Assembly: GCA_947631245.1 (NCBI GenBank)
Contig: CANRKP010000001.1
Coordinates: 1 to 44,027 of the forward strand
Direction of reading: 5' to 3'
Origin: an uncultured Clostridia bacterium
GTDB taxonomy: Bacteria > Bacillota > Clostridia > Oscillospirales > CAG-272
DNA: 44,027 bases
Shown here: positions 6,544-13,679 of the stretch, piece by piece
How positions within the stretch are numbered: position 1 is the first letter of the stretch
Layout: every line of letters starts with the position of its first letter
Notes under the pieces: generated by a model
What the model saw: only the letters and a program-made list of their open reading frames with translations
Database searches by the model: none
What the model was told of the DNA's origin: nothing
Position numbers and translations under genes: made by a program

Positions 6544-6636
6544 ATGAAGGAAACATATGAAAACCCCGAAATGGAGGTCGTCGAGTTCGAAAAGAACGAG
6601 ATATGGACTGGCAACGCGCCGGAAAGCGGCAACTGA
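6544..6636 (+). CDS. Putative RiPP precursor peptide, 30 residues
   Basis: AAAGGAGG at 6528-6535 precedes ATG codons at 6541 and 6544; the second has the better 8-nt spacing. The peptide is KETYENPEMEVVEFEKNEIW after the Met(s), then TGNAPESGN. The first part matches the look of clostridial leader peptides of the type K-x-Y-E-x-P-x-x-E-V-V-E-F. The tail is short, with Gly, Asn, Pro and one Ser. It sits before a kinase, a PqqD-type protein and a peptidase, the classic position of a ribosomal peptide precursor. The single Ser near the C-terminus is a possible site for the HPr-kinase-like protein. The tail is too short for a lasso fold. It carries no Cys, so a lanthipeptide is excluded. Confidence 0.65.
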   Translation: MKETYENPEMEVVEFEKNEIWTGNAPESGN

Positions 6637-6666
6637 CTCAAAAAGTAAACCACGTCGATATACGGC

Positions 6667-6702
6667 AATTAAGGAGCGGAGCGCGGCCCCGCTTTCTTAA
6701 TT
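6667..6702 (+). promoter_or_regulatory. Hairpin between precursor and enzyme genes (possible attenuator)
   Basis: AATTAAG at the left and CTTAATT at the right pair, continued inside by GCGG with CCGC, giving a strong stem between the precursor stop (6636) and the kinase start (6730). There is no long T-run, so partial termination or an RNA-stabilising 3' end is more likely than full termination. Such a hairpin is common after RiPP precursor genes to keep peptide above enzyme levels. Confidence 0.5.
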
Positions 6703-6729
6703 ATACGGATTATAGGAGATGAATAGCTT

Positions 6730-7461
6730 ATGATAAGCGGGGTTTACCGCATCGCGGGCTGGAACGAAGAAATCACGACCATTTATGAAGAATTCCATGA
6801 CCGAAGCAAGGATTACAGATGCGACGGACCGGCGGAGTTTTGGATAGAGATGACACAGGATGACATCGACAGAGGGCGAGCAGGATTTGCGGCAGCCGGA
6901 ATCGATATACCTTATCCGGACAGCTTCTATGAACATTGTATGGTTCGGGGACGTTTGGCAGAAATGCTGCTTTCCCGAGGGGTTCTCTTGTTCCACGGCG
7001 CCGCTGTGGCGGTAGACGGGACAGGGTATATCTTCACCGCGAAGAGCGGCACGGGCAAATCCACCCACGCTCAGTATTGGCGGCAGCTTTTCGGAGCCCG
7101 GGCGGTCATAATCAATGACGACAAACCGTTTTTGCACATCGGAGAGGACGGGGTGACCGTCTACGGTTCTCCCTGGGCAGGCAAGGATGACATTCAGGTA
7201 AATACGTCCGCGCCGGTAAAGGCCATCTGCCTTCTAGAACGAAGCGACAATAATTTTATCACGGCTATTTCGCCCGGAGAGGCATTCCCAATTCTGTATC
7301 GGGAAACCTGCTTGTTGGAAACAAAAGAACAAAGACGCCGGCAGCTTGCGTTGTTGGACAAGCTGTCCCGCTCCGTCAAATTATATCGCCTTGGCGTCAA
7401 TATGTCCGTGGATGCCGCACGGGTGGCATACGCTGGAATGAATGGAGGAACAGGCACATGA
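6730..7461 (+). CDS. HPr-kinase/PEPCK-fold protein, likely peptide kinase
   Basis: A 243-residue protein. Residues 86-135 hold the HPr-kinase-like core: LLFHGAAVAVDG, Walker A SGTGKST (106-112), and INDDKP with D130 and D131. SPWAGK follows at 147-152. Small stand-alone members of this fold occur in lasso-peptide loci, where they phosphorylate the C-terminal Ser of the precursor (paeninodin type). The order here is precursor, kinase, PqqD, peptidase, nucleotidyltransferase. The gene overlaps the next by 4 nt (ATGA). AGGAG at 6714-6718 is 11 nt before the ATG, a slightly long spacing. The fold and nucleotide site are clear; the peptide substrate is inferred from context. Confidence 0.75.
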   Translation: MISGVYRIAGWNEEITTIYEEFHDRSKDYRCDGPAEFWIEMTQDDIDRGRAGFAAAGIDIPYPDSFYEHCMVRGRLAEMLLSRGVLLFHGAAVAVDGTGYIFTAKSGTGKSTHAQYWRQLFGARAVIINDDKPFLHIGEDGVTVYGSPWAGKDDIQVNTSAPVKAICLLERSDNNFITAISPGEAFPILYRETCLLETKEQRRRQLALLDKLSRSVKLYRLGVNMSVDAARVAYAGMNGGTGT

Positions 7462-7712
7462 AGCTGAAAGATACATTTGTCACTTATGCCTCGGGTGATG
7501 AGCACATAATGGTAGCCACAGAGGGCTTTTTGGGCATGGTGCGGAGCAACAAGACCGCCGCGTTCATCATCGAGGCGTTGAAGGAGCCCACCACACCGGA
7601 GAAGATAGTGGAATCCATGTCTGAAAAGTACGACGCGCCCCGGGAAGTCATCGAGCGGGACGTGGAGCGGGTCTTGGAAAGGCTTCGGGCAATCGGGGCG
7701 ATCGAGGAGTGA
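7458..7712 (+). CDS. PqqD-family peptide recognition protein
   Basis: An 84-residue protein with the PqqD pattern: MKLKDTFVTYASGDEHIMVA, then N31 followed by TAAFIIEAL, then a helical tail (EKIVESMSEKYDAPREVIERDVERVLERLRAIG). PqqD-like domains (RiPP recognition elements) form a winged helix that binds the leader of a precursor peptide and presents it to the modifying enzymes. It has the normal length for a stand-alone domain. ATG overlaps the kinase stop and its own stop overlaps the GTG of the peptidase, so the three genes are translationally coupled. Its presence is the strongest sign that the 30-residue peptide upstream is a modified precursor. Confidence 0.85.
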   Translation: MKLKDTFVTYASGDEHIMVATEGFLGMVRSNKTAAFIIEALKEPTTPEKIVESMSEKYDAPREVIERDVERVLERLRAIGAIEE

Positions 7713-8188
7713 GCGTCCGTTTCGAGGATGAACTGAGCCGCCGAGGCATACTTGTCTATACCTGCGTTGGGACCAGTATGCTGCCCATGCTGCGGCAGAA
7801 GCGGGACCTCGTCGTTCTGAAGCCGCCCGCAGGGCAGCTCCGGAAGTACGATGTGGCCCTATACCGGGACGGAAACGGAAAATATATCCTGCACCGTGTC
7901 ATTAAAGCAGGGGCGTCGGGATATGTGCTCCGAGGGGACAACAACCGTACCGGAGAGAGCGGCATAAGAGATGACCAAATCATCGGGGTATTGACCGCCT
8001 TCATTCGGGACGGGCGGGAGATACAGGTAACGGATGTGCGCTATCGGCTGTATGTCCGTCTGTGGTGCGGTCTCTTCCCGCTGCGGACTGCTCTCTTGTG
8101 GTGCGCGGCAATGCCGGACAGACTGAAAAGGAGATGGAAACGGTTCCATGAGCGGCGAAGCCGAGATAAAAACAGAAAAAACATATGA
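7709..8188 (+). CDS. S24/S26-family peptidase (SipW-like)
   Basis: A 159-residue protein starting at GTG 7709. GTSMLPML holds the nucleophile S23, ILHRVI the base H62 and RGDNNR an acidic D77. This is the Ser-His-Asp arrangement of S26B (SipW/ER-type) signal peptidases rather than the Ser-Lys pair of type I enzymes. A modest hydrophobic stretch near 115-135 (LYVRLWCGLFPLRTALLWCA) could anchor it, followed by a very basic tail. In PqqD/kinase clusters such peptidases are the best candidates for leader removal. It overlaps PqqD by 4 nt and the next gene by 41 nt. Confidence 0.8.
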   Translation: MSVRFEDELSRRGILVYTCVGTSMLPMLRQKRDLVVLKPPAGQLRKYDVALYRDGNGKYILHRVIKAGASGYVLRGDNNRTGESGIRDDQIIGVLTAFIRDGREIQVTDVRYRLYVRLWCGLFPLRTALLWCAAMPDRLKRRWKRFHERRSRDKNRKNI

Positions 8189-10262
8189 CACCATGTGCCG
8201 TCTTCTCGCGGCGTGGGTGAACGGCGTTTTCCCAAAGATAGAGGAGACGCCGGATTATGAGGCGCTGTTTCTGGCAGCAGACAAGCATTTGTTGTCCGCC
8301 GCCGTGTGCGTTGCATTGGAAAATGCCGGTCTTATGGAGGCCTGCCCGCCGGAGACAGCGAAGCGTTTTCAGCAGGCAAAGTTCTCCGCTGTCCGCAAAA
8401 CGCTCCTCATGGACCGGGAACGGAGTGCGATCTTAGACTTCCTTGAAAAAAGCGGCGTTTGGTATATGCCCATGAAGGGGGTCGTGCTGAACGGCATCTA
8501 CCCCCAGTACGGGACCAGGCAGTTCGCGGACAACGATATCCTCTTCGACGCCGCCCGCTGGCGGGAGGTCCGGGACTTCATGAAGAGCCGGGGCTATAAG
8601 GTCAAGAGCGTGGGCAAGGGACCTCACGACACCTATCATAAGCCGCCGATCTATAACTTTGAGCTGCACCGTCGGCTGTTCGAGGGCTGGGAAAAGCCGT
8701 TTCTGACTACCGCCGCAGACTATTACCGCGATGTGAAAGAAAGGCTCATAAAGGACGAGGGCAACCGCTTCGGCTGCCACTTCCGGGACGAGGACTTTTA
8801 CGTCTATTTCCTTGCCCACAGCTATAAGCACTGGAACGGCAGCGGCGCGGGTCTGAGGACGGTTTTGGATGTGTATCTGTACCGGCGCGCCAAGCCGAAT
8901 ATGGACGGGACATATATAGCGGGAGAATTGCAAAAGCTGGGGATGACGGAGTTCGAGGGCATGTTCCGTACGCTTGGGGAAAAGCTGTTCGGACCCGCGC
9001 CCTTCCCTTCACAGGCGCTGACCGGAGAGGAGCGAAAAACGCTGACGTGGCTGGAGAGCTTGGGGGTGTACGGCACGACGGAGCACAGAGTGCAGAACGA
9101 CCTGCGGCAGCTTCAGGGCGGCGAAGACCCCATCGGCGGACGGGCAAGGGTGAAATACCTGCGTCGGCGGTTGTTTCCGGACCGGGAGTACTACAGGGTC
9201 TACGCGCCTTTCGTCTACCGGCACGGATGGGTCAAACCCTTTTACTGGGTATACCGACTTGGTCGAGGTGTGTTCGTGAACGGAAAACGGAATCTCAGGT
9301 CCCTGCGGGAGGTCTGCTTTCCCCCTGAGGGAAAGAGCATCTTCCGCCTGGGAGCGGAAAAAGCGGCGGCGTTCGTTTCCCGTCCCTTCCGAAAACCTGT
9401 CAGTCAGTGGCCGCAGGAGAAACGTATCAAAGGGCTCATGCAGAGCTATGAACGCAGAGAGGGACACACATTTGACATTTATCATCCGGAGCTTTTCACG
9501 GAGAAACTTGTTTGGTATCTGCTCTTTTTCCATCATCCCGATCTGCCTTATATACTTGACAAGTATCTCTTTAAGAAGTATATCGAGGAAAAGCTCGGCG
9601 CGGGATATACCGCGCAGCTTTACGGGATGTGGACGGATATACGCAGCTTTCGGAGTGACTGGGACAGCCTGCCGGACGCGTTCTGCCTCAAATCGAACTG
9701 TTCCAGTTCTGCCCGCAATCTCAAAATCATCCGCGACAAGAAGAGCGTAGATGTAAAGAAGCTGTCCCGAGAGGTCAAAAAATGGCTGGATCCCAAAAAC
9801 ACCGACATCGATACTGTTTGCGAAGAGTATGCCGATATAGTGCCTCGCATAATAGCGGAAGAAATTTTTGAAGGAAACAACGGTCAGCTTTACGATTATA
9901 AAGCGTATTGCTTTGACGGGGTTCCGGCTTTCTTCGGCGCTATGGCGGATAGGCTTCCGATCGAAAAGAAGCGGGTTTCCTTTGCATACTACGATCTGAA
10001 CTGGAACAAGCTGCCCGTAACAAAAAAGGGACGTCCAAACCTCGATGTCCCGAAACCGCGCCATATCGACATAATGCTCTCCCTTGCTGCCAAGCTTTCG
10101 CAGGGCTTTCCATTTATGAGAGTGGACTTTTATGAGCAGGGAGATCGGGTCTACATAGGCGAGTTGGCGCATTATTCCGGGAATTGCTTTGAACAGAAGG
10201 AGTGGGACAGGCAATTAGGGCAGAAGTTCATCCTGCCGTTTGAGAGAGATAATGAGAATTAG
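8148..10262 (+). CDS. Nucleotidyltransferase fused to TupA-like ATP-grasp domain
   Basis: A 704-residue two-domain protein. Residues about 15-330 match the NTP_transf_5 nucleotidyltransferase family found in lasso-peptide loci: MPMKG (K110, G111), YPQYGTRQFADNDILF with D128 and D130, then a His-rich FELHRRLF. Residues about 410-700 are a TupA-like ATP-grasp domain: PVSQWPQEKRI, FTEKLVWY, LKSNCSS (514-520), PRIIAEE, YDYKAYCFDG, FMRVDFYE and YIGELAHYSGN. The two are normally separate genes. I keep ATG 8148, with AAAGGAG about 14 nt upstream, giving a 41-nt overlap; ATG 8193 is possible but lacks a ribosome binding site. Likely substrates are the precursor or a small group to be joined to it. 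Confidence 0.8.
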   Translation: MSGEAEIKTEKTYDTMCRLLAAWVNGVFPKIEETPDYEALFLAADKHLLSAAVCVALENAGLMEACPPETAKRFQQAKFSAVRKTLLMDRERSAILDFLEKSGVWYMPMKGVVLNGIYPQYGTRQFADNDILFDAARWREVRDFMKSRGYKVKSVGKGPHDTYHKPPIYNFELHRRLFEGWEKPFLTTAADYYRDVKERLIKDEGNRFGCHFRDEDFYVYFLAHSYKHWNGSGAGLRTVLDVYLYRRAKPNMDGTYIAGELQKLGMTEFEGMFRTLGEKLFGPAPFPSQALTGEERKTLTWLESLGVYGTTEHRVQNDLRQLQGGEDPIGGRARVKYLRRRLFPDREYYRVYAPFVYRHGWVKPFYWVYRLGRGVFVNGKRNLRSLREVCFPPEGKSIFRLGAEKAAAFVSRPFRKPVSQWPQEKRIKGLMQSYERREGHTFDIYHPELFTEKLVWYLLFFHHPDLPYILDKYLFKKYIEEKLGAGYTAQLYGMWTDIRSFRSDWDSLPDAFCLKSNCSSSARNLKIIRDKKSVDVKKLSREVKKWLDPKNTDIDTVCEEYADIVPRIIAEEIFEGNNGQLYDYKAYCFDGVPAFFGAMADRLPIEKKRVSFAYYDLNWNKLPVTKKGRPNLDVPKPRHIDIMLSLAAKLSQGFPFMRVDFYEQGDRVYIGELAHYSGNCFEQKEWDRQLGQKFILPFERDNEN

Positions 10263-11175
10263 AAAACTGTTGGGCAAAATGAAGCGATGCGCTCTCCGCC
10301 CATTTCAAAGACCTGTCAGCCAATGGCCCATAGAGAAGCGTATAGCCCGTGCCATGCGGTTTTACGAGCAGCGGGAAGGACACACATTCGATTTGTCTCA
10401 TCCGGAACTGTTTACAGAGAAGAGGGTGTGGTACTACCTTTTTTATGAGCACCCGGATATGACCCAAATTTATGATAAATACCTGTTCAAAGGTTACATA
10501 GAAGAGAAACTGGGGGCAGGCTGGACCGCGCCGCTTTACGGGATGTGGACGAGGATGCGAGATCTAGAGCGTGACTGGGACAGTCTGCCAAACGCTTTTT
10601 GCCTTAAGTCCAACTGCTCAAGCGAGGGATATAATCTGGAGCTTATAAATGACAAAAGCCATGTGGACAAAAAGGCTTTCTTCCGAGAGGTCAAGAAATG
10701 GCTGGACCCCATGAACACGTGTATTAACAGCAATTTAAAGGCTTATGCGGGGATAACGCCCCGCATTATAGCGGAAGAACTTCTGACGGATGACGGTAAG
10801 CAGCTTATGGATTACAAAATCCTGTGCTTTAACGGAGAACCGGAGTATGTTTACTGTGTATCGGAACGCTTTTCACATGATGAGCCCATTTCAGCAGCCT
10901 TTTACGACTTGGACTGGAATAAACTCCCGTTTGCGCGCAGAGGACGGCGAAATATTGATTTCGCTAAGCCGCTGCATTTTAAACAGATGCTTGAGATATC
11001 GAAAAGACTTTCCTATGGCTTTCCGCAGATACGCGTTGACTTTTACGAGGCGAACGGGAAACTATACATCGGAGAAATGACGCTTTATTCGGGGTTCCTT
11101 TTCGATTCTGAGGAGTGGGACAGAGAATTCGGGAAAAAGTTTATTCTTCCGAGCGAGGGTGTATATGACTTTTAG
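10252..11175 (+). CDS. TupA-like ATP-grasp enzyme, second copy
   Basis: A 307-residue protein from ATG 10252, which overlaps the previous stop by 11 nt after a GAGAGAG; TTG 10240 would add four residues. It is a full-length paralogue of the C-terminal half of the fused gene: PVSQWPIEKRI, FTEKRVWYYLFYEHPD, LKSNCSSEGYN, KKWLDPMNT, PRIIAEELL, DYKILCFNGEP, LDWNKLPF, QIRVDFYE, YIGEMTLYSGF. TupA-type ATP-grasp proteins are linked to teichuronopeptide and capsule synthesis and are thought to make amide bonds by carboxylate activation. The loop usually written NHGSG is NCSS here. It has no signal or membrane segment. Its role in modifying the peptide is inferred. Confidence 0.75.
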   Translation: MRIRKLLGKMKRCALRPFQRPVSQWPIEKRIARAMRFYEQREGHTFDLSHPELFTEKRVWYYLFYEHPDMTQIYDKYLFKGYIEEKLGAGWTAPLYGMWTRMRDLERDWDSLPNAFCLKSNCSSEGYNLELINDKSHVDKKAFFREVKKWLDPMNTCINSNLKAYAGITPRIIAEELLTDDGKQLMDYKILCFNGEPEYVYCVSERFSHDEPISAAFYDLDWNKLPFARRGRRNIDFAKPLHFKQMLEISKRLSYGFPQIRVDFYEANGKLYIGEMTLYSGFLFDSEEWDREFGKKFILPSEGVYDF

Positions 11176-12076
11176 GAGAATATTGCGCGGAATAAAACGA
11201 CGCGTTATCCGCCCGTTTCAGAAGCCGAGCTGTTACTGGCCGCAGGAAAAGTTGATCGCGGGAAACATGAAAGACTATGAACGCAGGATGGGGCGTACCT
11301 TCGATTTGAGCCGCCCTGAGCTGTTCTCGGAGAAAATCGTTTGGTATAAGCTGTTTTATGAGCACCCTGACCTGCCAAATATATTGGACAAGTATTTGTT
11401 TAAAGATTATATACGGGAAAAGCTGGGGCCGGGCAGGACAGCACCTCTGTATGGGATGTGGACAAGTGTTCGTGACCTGAAAAGAGACTGGGACAGCCTG
11501 CCGGATGCCTTCGTGCTCAAATCCAACTGTTCTGCCAACAGTAATAATCTCCGTATCATCCGCAATAAAGCCGACGTAGATCCACATAAGCTCTTTCGTA
11601 AGGTCCGCCGATGGCTGGATCCTATGAATACCGACCACAACAGACTGCGGCGGGTCTATGCCGCCATAACGCCGCGCATTATCGCTGAGAAGCTGTTGAA
11701 AGGTGCTGACGGTCAGTTAAGAAATTACAAAGTTCAGTGCTTTGGCGGCAAGCCCGAGTTCATAGTGTGCCTTTCAGATTGGTTTTTGACAGACATGGCA
11801 GTATCTTTTTACGATACGGCATGGAACAAATTGCCCAAAATTTACAATAAAGGTGAAAATATAGACTTTGAAAAACCGCCTCATTTGCAGCAGATGTTGG
11901 AGATATCTGCAAAGTTATCGCAAGGTTTCCCCCAAATTCGAGTGGATTTTTATGAGGCGGAAGACGGTCTGTATATTGGAGAGTTGACACTGTACTCCGG
12001 ATTTTGGCCTGAGGACGAAGATTGGGACCGCAAGCTGGGGGAGAAATTTATCCTGCCCGATATAAAGACAACATAG
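11165..12076 (+). CDS. TupA-like ATP-grasp enzyme, third copy
   Basis: A 303-residue protein from ATG 11165 with GAGGG close upstream; GTG 11159 is the alternative. It overlaps the second copy by 11 nt. The same domain landmarks occur in order: WPQEKLIAGNM, FSEKIVWYKLFYEHPD, LKSNCSANSNN, RRWLDPMNT, PRIIAEKLL, NYKVQCFGGKP, AWNKLPK, QIRVDFYE, YIGELTLYSGF. DYK of the paralogues is NYK here. It closes the run of co-directional overlapping genes that begins with the kinase, and no exporter follows. Three tandem copies point to duplication with divided labour, for example successive ligations on one substrate. Confidence 0.75.
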   Translation: MTFRRILRGIKRRVIRPFQKPSCYWPQEKLIAGNMKDYERRMGRTFDLSRPELFSEKIVWYKLFYEHPDLPNILDKYLFKDYIREKLGPGRTAPLYGMWTSVRDLKRDWDSLPDAFVLKSNCSANSNNLRIIRNKADVDPHKLFRKVRRWLDPMNTDHNRLRRVYAAITPRIIAEKLLKGADGQLRNYKVQCFGGKPEFIVCLSDWFLTDMAVSFYDTAWNKLPKIYNKGENIDFEKPPHLQQMLEISAKLSQGFPQIRVDFYEAEDGLYIGELTLYSGFWPEDEDWDRKLGEKFILPDIKTT

Positions 12077-12128
12077 CTTCATGCTAAAACTAACATCTCC
12101 CTGATCGATCCGAAACGAAAAAACCAAA

Positions 12129-12153
12129 CTCCGGCGCTGTACCGCCGCCGGAG
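12129..12153 (-). terminator. Minus-strand terminator-like hairpin
   Basis: CTCCGGCG and CGCCGGAG form an 8-bp perfect stem. On the minus strand it is followed by TTTGGTTTTTTCG; on the plus strand no T-run follows. It could stop antisense transcription entering the ATP-grasp genes, but no minus-strand gene is upstream of it. Confidence 0.45.
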
Positions 12154-12265
12154 CTGAGCAGCTTGCGGTCTCTTTCATGTGCAATACCCCTCGCGGCTTT
12201 TGCTCATTATCAACGCTTGTTTATTGATATAAGGTATTTGTTCACACTTCGGCAAAGTGACAGGC

Positions 12266-12317
12266 GGCACACGCCGCCAAGCAGGTATAAATTCCGCTTG
12301 GCGGCGTGTGCCTTTTT
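12266..12317 (+). terminator. Strong intrinsic terminator of the peptide cluster
   Basis: A 17-bp perfect stem (12266-12282 with 12296-12312), a 13-nt loop and a T-run at 12313-12317. It marks the 3' end of the transcript that carries the ATP-grasp genes. Confidence 0.9.
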
Positions 12318-12399
12318 GTTTTGTTAGACTTGCAGGCGCGCGGAACAACTCCGCGTTTACGTCTCAACTTAAGGTTGCAAAAACTCAAAAACGTGATGC

Positions 12400-12427
12400 T
12401 TGATATTCCCGCGCGCCGTGATAAAAT
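12400..12427 (+). promoter_or_regulatory. Promoter of the XRE-family regulator
   Basis: TTGATA (12400-12405) and TAAAAT (12422-12427) are 16 bp apart. The start codon at 12476 follows after an AAAGGAG ribosome binding site. Confidence 0.55.
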
Positions 12428-12475
12428 ATAATTGCAGCTGCACGATGACGAAATCACTTCAAAGGAGAAAAAATT

Positions 12476-13492
12476 ATGAAGCTTGGAAGTCAGATACGCG
12501 AGCTGAGGCGCGCGGCGGGAATGACGCAGGAGCAGCTCGGAGAAAAACTTATGGTATCGCCGCAGGCGGTTTCGAAATGGGAGCTTGACACCGGATTCCC
12601 GGACATAAATTTAATACCGATGATGGCAAATCTTTTCGGCGTCAGCATAGACACGATCTTCGGCTTCGACATAGAAAAGCGCGAAGAAAAAATAGAGAAG
12701 CTGCGCCGGGAGGCGAGCAGATATTTTTGGGACGATCCGGAAAAATGCGAGCAGATGTTCCTTGCTGCGATTGAAAAATACCCGACGTCGGACAGCCTGA
12801 AAGCCGATCTGCTCGACCTATATATCACGAACGCGAAGGAAGACAAAAAGGAAGGATATCTCACGAAGGCAGCGAAGCTCGCAGGGCAGCTCATCGCCGA
12901 GGCATCGGATGTGTTTTCCCTTTGCCGCGCAAAGGAAACGCTCGCCGAGATCTACCTCCGGCAGGACCGCTACGACGACGCGAAGGAGCTGATAAACTCG
13001 CTGCCATATATGTATCCTTACATGCTCAGGGACAAAATGCGCGTCACGTCATACATTCTCCGCGGAGAGGACCGTCTTGCGGAGGTAAGGGATTGGAAAC
13101 TGATGGAGACGCAGGAGCTGTTTTTAGCGTGCGCGTTTGAAGGAGAAGGCTATTATGAGATCGGAGACTACGAAAACGCGCTGCGTTCCTATACCGAAGC
13201 CGTCGACGTTATCGAGCGGTTCATGAAGACGAAGGAGATATCTTATGCCGCGTACCCAATAGTAGGCACACAGTCGAATCACTGGAACCACTATCTCAGC
13301 ATCGCATCGTGCCACTATAAGCTCGGTCGCCCCGACGAATGCGGACGCACCATCGACCGCGCGCGCTACATCATCACACACGCGTGGATAGGCGATAAAG
13401 TTTGGGAATCCGACCCCGAGTATTATCTTAGCGTATACCGTGAGGAATATCACAAGCTCGGGCTCGACGAGTACCGCCCGCTCGATATATAA
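12476..13492 (+). CDS. XRE-family transcriptional regulator with TPR-like C-terminus
   Basis: A 338-residue protein. Residues 5-58 are a canonical Cro/C1 helix-turn-helix (IRELRRAAGMTQEQLGEKL, VSPQAVSKWE, GFPDINLIPMMANLFGVSID). The rest is helical and TPR-like (for example LAEIYLRQDRYDDAKELINS and YYEIGDYENALRSYTEAVDV), as in clostridial regulators that sense peptides or starvation. The TPR part may bind a peptide or small ligand that controls DNA binding. It has its own promoter and a terminator at 13539-13573, so it is monocistronic. It lies directly after the peptide cluster and could regulate it, but no shared operator was found to support that. Confidence 0.85.
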   Translation: MKLGSQIRELRRAAGMTQEQLGEKLMVSPQAVSKWELDTGFPDINLIPMMANLFGVSIDTIFGFDIEKREEKIEKLRREASRYFWDDPEKCEQMFLAAIEKYPTSDSLKADLLDLYITNAKEDKKEGYLTKAAKLAGQLIAEASDVFSLCRAKETLAEIYLRQDRYDDAKELINSLPYMYPYMLRDKMRVTSYILRGEDRLAEVRDWKLMETQELFLACAFEGEGYYEIGDYENALRSYTEAVDVIERFMKTKEISYAAYPIVGTQSNHWNHYLSIASCHYKLGRPDECGRTIDRARYIITHAWIGDKVWESDPEYYLSVYREEYHKLGLDEYRPLDI

Positions 13493-13538
13493 TGTCACGG
13501 TGGCGGCGGGGCAGGTAGTATTCTATCCTGAAAAAAAA

Positions 13539-13573
13539 GGATGCGGAACCGTCAGGTTTCGCGTCCGTTTTTT
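13539..13573 (+). terminator. Terminator of the XRE regulator gene
   Basis: A 12-bp stem with two or three G-U pairs (13539-13550 with 13555-13566), a 4-nt loop and six T at 13568-13573. Confidence 0.85.
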
Positions 13574-13597
13574 CAGGCTCCCGAGCCAAGGAAAGCC

Positions 13598-13626
13598 TTG
13601 ACTTCGTCAAATGAACGTGTTACAAT
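13598..13626 (+). promoter_or_regulatory. SigA-type promoter of the two orphan genes
   Basis: TTGACT (13598-13603) and TACAAT (13621-13626) are 17 bp apart, with the first start codon at 13680 and a TTAAGGAG ribosome binding site near 13663. Confidence 0.75.
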
Positions 13627-13679
13627 ATCATTGTAAGTGAAATAACAGTAAACGTTTCCGAGTTAAGGAGCTGTCCGAC

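Larger units (their letters stand above)
12077..12475. other. Intergenic stretch with two hairpins and a promoter
   Basis: No gene is visible in this 399-bp stretch. It holds the hairpin at 12129-12153, a 17-bp-stem plus-strand terminator (12266-12317) and the promoter of the XRE regulator (12400-12427). A GCAGCTGC palindrome lies just after the -10 box. Confidence 0.6.

Noticed and set aside
6544..6636. Lasso-peptide precursor
   Set aside because: The tail after the leader-like part is only about nine residues, there is no fitting Gly/Ala start with Asp/Glu at ring distance, and no cyclase gene is present.
9009..10214. 401-codon minus-strand frame
   Set aside because: Antisense to the ATP-grasp domain of the fused gene; no recognisable motif or ribosome binding site.
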